Part shown: piece after piece, positions 33,670-39,301 of the stretch
Position numbering within the stretch: the stretch's first letter is position 1
How the letters are laid out: the number at the start of each line of letters is the position of its first letter
Origin: Hymenobacter rubripertinctus
GTDB lineage: Bacteria > Bacteroidota > Bacteroidia > Cytophagales > Hymenobacteraceae
Length of the DNA: 39,301 nt
Direction of reading: 5' to 3'
NCBI RefSeq assembly: GCF_003583925.1
Contig: NZ_QYCN01000005.1
Coordinates: 69,562-108,862, forward strand
The notes under the pieces: generated by a model
Database searches by the model: none
Seen by the model: only the letters and a program-made list of their open reading frames with translations
What the model was told of the DNA's origin: nothing
Made by a program: the position numbers and the translations under genes

Positions 33670-34218
33670 TTAGCGCGCAAAATAGGCCAGCGCGAGCCGC
33701 GCGGCCCGGACCCGCGTTTTGACCGTGGCCAGCGGAATGTCCAGCACTTCGGCGACTTCTACCTGAGTGTAGCCCCCGAAATACAGCAGGTTCATCACTT
33801 CCCGCTGCCGGTGCTGGAGGTGCCTGGTCAGTTCGCGCACGCCAATGTGTTCGGGCTGGAAGGTGGGCGCGGCCGGGGCCAGCCGCACTTCGGCCACGTC
33901 CAGCGACTGCGTACCGCGGTGAAAGCGGTTACGGGGGCTGCGCAGCGAGTCGATGGCCTGGTTGCAGCATATGCGCACCATCCAGGTAAACAGCCGGCCG
34001 CGGCCGGCATCGTAGCTGGCTATGCTGAGCCAGATTTTCAGCAGGCCCTCCTGCAGAATGTCCTGGGCCTGGGTTTCTTCGCCCACCACCCGCCGAATCA
34101 CGGCCAGCAGGTTTGGGCCATACCGCTCGTCCACCTGCCGCATGGCCCGCTCGTCGCGGGCCAGTAGCCGCTGCACCAACCCGTCTTCGTCGGTGGGGCC
34201 AGATATGGTCGGCAGCAT
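33670..34218 (-). CDS. ECF-type RNA polymerase sigma factor
   Basis: This protein has about 182 residues from ATG 34218 (34224 also possible; an open frame reaches 34425). Region 2 (about 15-85) has LLARDERAMRQVDERYGPNLLAVI and AQDILQEGLLKIWLSI, then GRLFTWMVRICCNQAIDSLR, which binds the -10 element. Region 4 (about 125-180) has LQHRQREVMNLLYFGGYTQVEVAEVL followed by DIPLATVKTRVRAAR, the -35-binding helix-turn-helix. No anti-sigma gene is adjacent, so its control is unknown. It diverges from the large kinase gene at 34428. Confidence 0.93.
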   Translation of the reverse strand: MLPTISGPTDEDGLVQRLLARDERAMRQVDERYGPNLLAVIRRVVGEETQAQDILQEGLLKIWLSIASYDAGRGRLFTWMVRICCNQAIDSLRSPRNRFHRGTQSLDVAEVRLAPAAPTFQPEHIGVRELTRHLQHRQREVMNLLYFGGYTQVEVAEVLDIPLATVKTRVRAARLALAYFAR

Positions 34219-34224
34219 GGGCAT

Positions 34225-34427
34225 GGGATGGTAGGAGAATACTCGCAGCACGGTCCGCCCGCCGGGGGTTCCGAACCGAGTCGGAACCCCCGGCGGCGCG
34301 CCGGGCAACTGAGTTGAATCTCCCCATACGTAAGCTAAGTCGAAATTGAACGGGCCGCTGCCCGGATATAGGGCTGCTGGTCGGCCTGCGGTAACTGCTC
34401 CCCATTCCCGCTGCCTATGAATCACGA
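34225..34427. promoter_or_regulatory. Divergent region between ECF sigma and multi-PAS kinase
   Basis: A 14-bp perfect hairpin (34261-34274 with 34281-34294) with a 6-nt loop lies in the leader of the minus-strand sigma gene. It could be an attenuator or a REP-like element. No gene is supported here. Confidence 0.5.
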
Positions 34428-37400
34428 ATGGATGCGTACCTTTCCCATATGCCCAACGCTGTCCCGTCTGCCCACCTGCCCGGTGCGCCTGCCTCGCCCT
34501 CGGTAGGGGCGGCGACAGGTGCTGACCTCGTCAACCTGTCGGCCGAGCCCAAAGCCCATGCCGTAATCGAGCAGCAACAGCAGCTGCGGGCCCGGCTGCG
34601 CGACGCCCCGGCCGCCATGGCCAGCCTGGTCGGGCCCGACCACCTGGTTGGCGTGGCCAACGACTTGTTTCGGCAGCTCTTCGGCGGGCGGCCCCTGGCA
34701 GGGCTGGCCTTACGCACGGCGCTGCCGGAGTTGGCCGACCAGCCGTTTTTTGCGCTGCTCGACGAGGCTTACCGCACCGGCGTCACCTGCTACGGCCATG
34801 AGGCAGTAGCTTACGCCGAGCCCGCCGGCCACCATGGGCCGCTCTATTTCACCTTCATGGCCCAGGCCACCCGCGATGCGGCGGGGACGGTCGAGGGCCT
34901 GCTGCTCTTCGCCTATAATGTGAGTGCCCACGTGCTGGCCCGGTACCCGGAAGCCGCCGGCACCCCGCCGCCCACCGCCGCTGACCACGAGCTGGCCCTC
35001 GTCAACGAGGAACTGGCCACCACCAACGAGGAGCTGCTGGTCAGCAACGAGGAGCTGGTAACCACGGTGGCCCAGCTCTCCACCGCCAACGCGCAGCTCC
35101 AAGACTCCAACGCCGAGATGCAGGCCCAGGCCCAGGAGCTGCGCCGCGCCCACAAGGCCCTGCGCCACCTCAACCAGGAGCTGGAAGCCCGCGTGTTCGA
35201 GCGCACCCAGGCCCTGCGCCACGCCCGCGCCGAATCCGAAGCTACCGCCCAGAAGCTGCTGCGCGTGACGGAAAGCCTGCCCAGTACCAGCTTCACTATT
35301 GACCAAAGCGGGCAGCTGCTCTACATGAGCCCCCAGTGGTACGCCTACACCGGCCTGGAGCCCGGCGCGGATGTCACCGCGGCCTGGCCCCAGCTCATGC
35401 ACCCCGCCGACCTGCCGGCCATTGCCCGGGAATTGGGCACCGCCCTGGCCGGCGGCGGCCCCTGGCGCTACGAGTTTCGCCTGCGCGGGGCCGACGGGCA
35501 GTACCGCTGGTTTGCCAGCCAGGGCTTGCCCGAGCCCCTGGCCCACGCCGAAGCCGCCGACCGGCCCCGCCAGTGGTTTGGCTCCAACCTCGACATCGAC
35601 GACTTAAAGCAGGCCCAGCAGCAGCTCGAAGAAAAGGATGAGCTGCTAACCAGCATCCTCTCGTCGCTACCCGCCAGCGTGGTCACTTTCGAGGGCGAAG
35701 ACCTGCGCTTCGGATTTTTCAACGACGCCTTTCAGCGCCAGGCGCAGGGCCGGGCCGTGCCGGGCCGCCCGGCGGAGGAGGCATTCCCCGAAGCCGAAGC
35801 GCAGGGCTTTCTGACCTTGCTGCGCCAGGTGTTGCGCACCGGCGAGCCTTACCGGGCCCAGGAGGTGCCCGCCCAGACTCGTGACCCGCGCACGGGGCAG
35901 CAGCAGGAAATGTACCTGGACCTGACTTACCTGCCGCTGCGCCACGGCCAGCAGCCGCCCCACGCCGTGCTCGGCTTCACGCTCGACGTGACGGACCGCG
36001 TGCGGGCCCGCCAACAGGCCGAAGCGGCCCAGGGCCAGGCGTTGGCCGCCGCCGAGCAGGTCGCGGCCCAGCGCGAGGAGTTTTACCAGGTGTTCGAGCA
36101 AACCCCCGCCTGCATTGCCCTGCTGCGCGAGCCCGGCCACCGCTTCGAATATGTCAACCCCGCTTACCAGCAGCTCTTTCCCGGCCGCCAGCTGGTGGGC
36201 CGCACCGTGGCCGAGGCCCTGCCCGAAGCCGTGGAGCACGGCTTTCTGGACCTGCTCGATGGGGTATTTCAGACCGGCGAAACGTATTTCGGGCAGCAGA
36301 TGCTCCTGCCCGTGACCCGGGCCGACGGCCAGCCGCCCCAGGATGTCTACTTCGATTTCACCTACCAGGCCCTGCGCGAAGCCGGGCACATCGTGGGCAT
36401 CTCCATCTTTGCTACCGACGTCACCGAGCGGGTGCTGGCCCGCCGACAGCGCGAGGCCCAGCAGCAGCAGCTGGCCGAGCTGTTTGAGCAGGCCCCGGTG
36501 GCCATCACCGTGCTGCGCGGGCCGCAGTACGTCATCGAGGTAGCCAACCCGCTCGTGGCCCAGCTCTGGGGCCGCACTCCCGAGCAGGTGCGGGGTAAGC
36601 CCCTCTACGAGGCCCTGCCCGAAGTGCGCGACCAGGGCTTTAAGGAGCTGCTCGACCAGGTCGTGGCGAGCGGCGAGGCCTTCACGGCCCAGGAGGTACC
36701 GGCCCAGCTGCCCCGCGCCGGGCAGTTGGCCACGGTCTACCTCAACTTCGTTTACCAGCCCCTGCGCGACGTCCAGGGCCGCATCGACAGCGTGGCCGCC
36801 GTGGCCACCGACGTGACTGCCCAGGTGCTGGCCCGCCAGCAGCTCGCCCAGGCCAACACCGAGCTGACCGCCACCAACGAGCAGCTCAATCGTACCAACA
36901 CCGACCTCGACAACTTCGTCTACACCGCCTCCCACGACCTCAAGCAGCCCATCACCAACCTCGAGGGCCTGCTCACCGCCCTGCGCGAAGAGTTGGACCT
37001 GCCTTCCGCGCAGGCCGACATAGACCCGCTGCTCGACTTGATGCAGGGTGCGGTGGAGCGCTTCCAGCGCACCATTGCCCAGCTCACTGACATTGCCAAG
37101 CTGCAGGCCGCCCACGATGACCAGCCTCCCACCGAGGTCGACCTGGCCGCCCTGGTGGCCGACGTCTGCCTGGACCTGCGCCCCCAGTTCCGGGCCACTG
37201 GGGCCGGCCTCACTGTGGAGGTAACCGAGTGCCCCACCCTGGCCTTCGCCGAAAAAAACCTGCGTAGTATCGTCTTCAACCTGCTCAGCAACGCCCTCAA
37301 GTACCAGCACCCCGACCGGGTGCCGCGGCTCGGGCTACGCTGCTACCTGGGCGAAGCCTTCGCCGTGCTCGAAGTGCAGGACAACGGCCTCGGCCTCGAC

Positions 37401-37580
37401 CCTGACCAGCAGAAAAAGCTCTTCGGCCTGTTCCGGCGCCTGCACGTGCACGTCGAGGGCTCCGGTATCGGCCTGTACATGGTCAAAAAGATTATCGAGA
37501 ATGCCGGCGGCCGCATCGAAGTAGACAGCCAACCAGAAATTGGCTCCACGTTCCGGCTGTATTTCCCCCGTTCCCGTTAA
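34428..37580 (+). CDS. Multi-PAS sensor histidine kinase
   Basis: This 1050-residue cytosolic kinase has a PAS-like segment (about 55-175) and then a coiled coil (about 185-275) with repeated NEELxxxNEELL units, as in CheB/CheR-linked kinases. Four PAS domains follow: about 275-395 (LPSTSFTIDQSGQLLYMSPQ), 405-530, 545-680 (FEQTPACIALLREPGHRFEY) and 685-810 (FEQAPVAITVLRGPQYVIEV). HisKA carries its histidine in YTASHDLKQPITNLEGLL. The ATPase domain has NLLSNALKYQHP, VQDNGLGLD and GSGIGLYMVKKIIENAGG. The receiver at 37767 follows in the same direction and may be its partner. It has no membrane segment. The several PAS domains suggest multiple inputs. Confidence 0.95.
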   Translation: MDAYLSHMPNAVPSAHLPGAPASPSVGAATGADLVNLSAEPKAHAVIEQQQQLRARLRDAPAAMASLVGPDHLVGVANDLFRQLFGGRPLAGLALRTALPELADQPFFALLDEAYRTGVTCYGHEAVAYAEPAGHHGPLYFTFMAQATRDAAGTVEGLLLFAYNVSAHVLARYPEAAGTPPPTAADHELALVNEELATTNEELLVSNEELVTTVAQLSTANAQLQDSNAEMQAQAQELRRAHKALRHLNQELEARVFERTQALRHARAESEATAQKLLRVTESLPSTSFTIDQSGQLLYMSPQWYAYTGLEPGADVTAAWPQLMHPADLPAIARELGTALAGGGPWRYEFRLRGADGQYRWFASQGLPEPLAHAEAADRPRQWFGSNLDIDDLKQAQQQLEEKDELLTSILSSLPASVVTFEGEDLRFGFFNDAFQRQAQGRAVPGRPAEEAFPEAEAQGFLTLLRQVLRTGEPYRAQEVPAQTRDPRTGQQQEMYLDLTYLPLRHGQQPPHAVLGFTLDVTDRVRARQQAEAAQGQALAAAEQVAAQREEFYQVFEQTPACIALLREPGHRFEYVNPAYQQLFPGRQLVGRTVAEALPEAVEHGFLDLLDGVFQTGETYFGQQMLLPVTRADGQPPQDVYFDFTYQALREAGHIVGISIFATDVTERVLARRQREAQQQQLAELFEQAPVAITVLRGPQYVIEVANPLVAQLWGRTPEQVRGKPLYEALPEVRDQGFKELLDQVVASGEAFTAQEVPAQLPRAGQLATVYLNFVYQPLRDVQGRIDSVAAVATDVTAQVLARQQLAQANTELTATNEQLNRTNTDLDNFVYTASHDLKQPITNLEGLLTALREELDLPSAQADIDPLLDLMQGAVERFQRTIAQLTDIAKLQAAHDDQPPTEVDLAALVADVCLDLRPQFRATGAGLTVEVTECPTLAFAEKNLRSIVFNLLSNALKYQHPDRVPRLGLRCYLGEAFAVLEVQDNGLGLDPDQQKKLFGLFRRLHVHVEGSGIGLYMVKKIIENAGGRIEVDSQPEIGSTFRLYFPRSR

Positions 37581-37766
37581 GCCTCCCAGCCAGCGCAGGT
37601 ACCACAAGAACATCCTGCTTCAGCTGGCGTCTCCCGCCCAAAGCATCACTATTCTTGTTACGGATTCGAACATCGCAATTCGTAACAAATTGAAACGAAT
37701 GCAGTTGGCATCAAACGAACCCAGGGCCGGGCTATTTTCCGGCTAGGTGTTCCTATTAGCCCCAAA
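37581..37766. promoter_or_regulatory. Gap with a TTGTTACG inverted repeat
   Basis: TTGTTACG (37655-37662) is inverted as CGTAACAA (37681-37688), with further partial matching inward. It is a possible operator for the receiver gene at 37767. No gene is supported. Confidence 0.4.
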
Positions 37767-38192
37767 ATGCTGCCTGCCATTCTGCTCGTCGACGACGATG
37801 CCACCACCAACTTCCTCAACCAGCGCCTGCTCAGCCGCCTCAGCGTGAGCCCGCAGGTGCACGTCGCCCTCAACGGGGCCGAAGCCCTCAGCTGGCTGCA
37901 GGCCTGCTGCCAGCAGGCCCCGGAAACCTTCCCGGTCCTCATTCTGCTCGACCTGAACATGCCCGTAATGAACGGCTTCGAATTCCTCGAAGCCTACCAG
38001 CAGCTGCCCGCCGCCCCGCGCCAGCACACGGTCATCGTCATGCTCACCACCTCCACCCTCGACGCCGACCAGCTCCGCGCCCGGCAGCTGCCCATCGCCG
38101 GTTACCTCACCAAGCCGCTCACCCGCGAAAACATCGCCACCGTGCTGCGCGACCATTTCAACCTGCCACCGCACCCTGAATTCGCTGATTGA
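37767..38192 (+). CDS. Single-domain response regulator (receiver)
   Basis: This 141-residue receiver of the DDDxxTNxxNQRLL subfamily (VDDDATTNFLNQRLLSRL, residues 8-25) is closest in pattern to those at 20590 and 22816. The acidic pocket is ILLVDDD, the phosphoacceptor Asp is in LILLDLNMP, the switch residues are in VMLTTS and the lysine in LTKPLTRE. It follows the multi-PAS kinase by 186 nt and probably takes phosphate from it. No output domain is present. Confidence 0.93.
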   Translation: MLPAILLVDDDATTNFLNQRLLSRLSVSPQVHVALNGAEALSWLQACCQQAPETFPVLILLDLNMPVMNGFEFLEAYQQLPAAPRQHTVIVMLTTSTLDADQLRARQLPIAGYLTKPLTRENIATVLRDHFNLPPHPEFAD

Positions 38193-38261
38193 GGAATGAA
38201 TAATACGCGGTTTGGGGGTAACATCAGGTAATTATTCCTCCAATAATGGCTTCCAACCACC

Positions 38262-38285
38262 ACGGCCACCCAATTGGGTGGCCGT
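38262..38285. terminator. 24-bp perfect palindrome, bidirectional terminator candidate
   Basis: Positions 38262-38285 read the same on both strands, with GGCCACCC and GGGTGGCC arms around AATT. It lies between a plus-strand receiver and a minus-strand phage-like gene, where convergent transcripts should end. It has no clear U-run. Confidence 0.6.
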
Positions 38286-38306
38286 TGCCATTTCGCATCG
38301 CCGGGT

Positions 38307-38507
38307 TCACGCGCCTGGCTCCGGCGGCTTGCGCTTTCTCTCGCGCCGCACGCCTTTGAAGGGCTTACCGTCTTCCTTCACATCCATAAAGCGCCCCGTT
38401 TCGGCATCACGCTTCACGAACTGCTTCGTAACCGGGTTGAACGTCTGTGACCGTTCGCGCACGGCCCCTTTGCGGGCATTGTCGCCGGTAGGAGGGTTGG
38501 TTGCCAT
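38307..38507 (-). CDS. Small basic protein, phage-module-like
   Basis: This 66-residue protein is very rich in K and R. A recognisable segment is SQTFNPVTKQFVKRDAETGR followed by FMDVKEDGKPFKGVRRER, a pattern I have seen as small proteins in Hymenobacter-like genomes. It has no signal or membrane segment. It is the last of three minus-strand genes at the right edge. Function unknown; a nucleic-acid-binding role would suit the composition. Confidence 0.65.
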   Translation of the reverse strand: MATNPPTGDNARKGAVRERSQTFNPVTKQFVKRDAETGRFMDVKEDGKPFKGVRRERKRKPPEPGA

Positions 38508-38531
38508 CTGAGTAGAAGTGTAAGTGAAACA

Positions 38532-38831
38532 TCAAAGTGAAGCCGCGTCCCCGCGCTCCACCACCCGCTGCCGGTCAGCCAGCCCCGGCTCATCTGCCCC
38601 GCGCCCCAGGTCCCCATTAGGGGCAACCGCCGCCGACGACACCGCCGCGGCCACGCTCCCGGCCAGCAGCAGGTAGCCGCCCAGCGTCACCAGCGCCGCC
38701 GGCAACACCACCGGGGCTGTGGCAATAATGCCGCCCACGGCCGCCAGCGCGGCGCCAATCGTGCGCACCTTCCGAAAGAACCGGGGCGTCGGCAACGTCA
38801 CCCGGTCAAGCACTGTCAGTTTCTGGTTCAT
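38532..38831 (-). CDS. Small membrane protein, possibly holin-like
   Basis: This 99-residue protein has a short basic start (RVTLPTPRFFRKVRT) and two adjacent hydrophobic segments (about 24-46 and 48-70: IGAALAAVGGIIATAPVVLP, ALVTLGGYLLLAGSVAAAVS). A polar, charged C-terminus follows. Size and topology resemble phage holins, but no lysin is visible. It lies between the basic protein and the coiled-coil protein on the same strand. Confidence 0.6.
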   Translation of the reverse strand: MNQKLTVLDRVTLPTPRFFRKVRTIGAALAAVGGIIATAPVVLPAALVTLGGYLLLAGSVAAAVSSAAVAPNGDLGRGADEPGLADRQRVVERGDAASL

Positions 38832-38876
38832 CGTAGTTGGGTTTTAGTAATTGGTTATTCCTCCAATCGTTGCTTG

Positions 38877-38921
38877 CTATCAGCTAAAAGCTGTCAGCTA
38901 AAAGCTGTCAGCTAACAGCTC
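38877..38921. repeat. AGCTNNC heptamer tandem repeat
   Basis: Six or so 7-nt units (AGCTAAA, AGCTGTC, AGCTAAC) run in tandem just upstream of the holin-like gene and just past the coiled-coil gene stop. It is the same unit family as at 4559-4666 and 5490-5592, but here in one orientation only. Confidence 0.85.
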
Positions 38922-39301
38922 ACTTCTCGTCCAGCCGGGCCAGAATCCGGTCGGCCCACTGGTTGCGCGAATCCTGCTCCTTGCTGGCCTCGGTCAGCAC
39001 CTTAGTGCGCTCCTCCACCAAAGCCATGGTCTTGTCGATATGGGCCAGCCGCTCTGTCAGCTTGAGCACCAGGTCGGTCATTTCCCGCCGCAGCTCGGCC
39101 CGCTGCTGCAGGCCCTCGTTGCGCACCTGCTCGGCCTGCAGCTTCATTTCCTCCCGCAGCTTGCCTTCCCGCGCCACCGCCGATATGTGGTAGTCGTCCA
39201 CCTTCACCGCCAGCGCCGCCGCCTGCTGCTCCTGCTTCTGATAAGCCACCTTCAGCTCCTCCACCGCCCGCCAGTTCTTCACGAAGTACAGCAGCACCGC
39301 C
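38920..39301 (-). CDS. Coiled-coil protein, partial at window end
   Basis: At least 125 residues are visible. A GTG at 39297 would allow a start, but the frame stays open to the last base and begins in the middle of what looks like a hydrophobic segment (AVLLYFVKNW). The true N-terminus therefore probably lies outside. After that comes a long coiled coil (about 15-115) with EELKVAYQKQEQQAAALAVK and TERLAHIDKTMALVEERTK. A membrane-anchored coiled-coil protein next to a holin-like gene is common in phage tail-end or lysis regions; this is inference. Confidence 0.65.
   Translation of the reverse strand, partial: AVLLYFVKNWRAVEELKVAYQKQEQQAAALAVKVDDYHISAVAREGKLREEMKLQAEQVRNEGLQQRAELRREMTDLVLKLTERLAHIDKTMALVEERTKVLTEASKEQDSRNQWADRILARLDEK

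Noticed and set aside
35667..37310. 547-residue minus-strand frame opposite the multi-PAS kinase
   Set aside because: Shadow of an unmistakable kinase with HisKA and ATPase motifs.

Overview
The window looks like a chromosomal stretch of a GC-rich member of Bacteroidota, most likely Hymenobacteraceae (Hymenobacter or a close relative). The support is a type IX secretion (T9SS) C-terminal sorting domain, a PID-CTERM substrate next to an XrtX-type exosortase, a Bacteroidota-type TTG-N19-TAnnTTTG promoter, a small protein of the family misnamed 'phosphoribosylpyrophosphate synthetase', and many PAS/GAF kinases with single-domain receivers. The genus is an inference from gene content, not from a marker gene.

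Layout. 0.1-1.4 kb: an MFS exporter. 2.0-6.9 kb: a phage-like early module with a CI/LexA-like S24 repressor, a divergent Cro-like regulator, three small unknown or HTH proteins, a DUF1376-like replication protein and a DnaB helicase. Its spacers carry degenerate heptanucleotide (AGCTNNC) repeats, one array of which encodes the DnaB N-terminus. 7.1-14.2 kb: a type I restriction-modification locus (hsdM, hsdS, hsdR) in which a REP-associated tyrosine transposase and REP/BIME palindromes sit between hsdM and hsdS. A Fic-family remnant lies beside them, and one BIME is inserted in frame inside hsdR. 14.2-15.8 kb: a convergent McrA-like HNH nuclease and an orphan UmuD-like protein. 16-18.8 kb: a 148-nt nested hairpin, broken small ORFs and two GAF-domain proteins.

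19-23.2 kb: signal transduction, with two PAS histidine kinases and three single-domain response regulators. 23.8-25.8 kb: an aquaporin-like channel, a thioredoxin-fold protein without CXXC, and the small family named above. 25.9 kb: a kinase remnant. 26.9-31 kb: a secreted DUF3494 ice-binding protein with a T9SS signal, then a very short PID-CTERM protein, exosortase XrtX and its associated membrane protein. 31.3-38.2 kb: a PAS protein, a receiver-less CheB with a zinc-ribbon tail, small unknown genes, an ECF sigma factor, a large multi-PAS kinase and another receiver of the same subfamily. 38.3-39.3 kb: three phage/holin-like small genes on the minus strand, one cut by the window end, again with the AGCT heptamer repeats.

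How the parts work together. The type I R-M system and HNH nuclease form a small defence cluster next to phage-derived DNA and have been remodelled by REP/RAYT elements. The exosortase trio looks like a self-contained sorting unit with one tiny substrate. The kinases and stand-alone receivers suggest a branched phosphorelay rather than one-to-one two-component pairs. No integrase, phage structural gene, rRNA, convincing tRNA or CRISPR array is visible.
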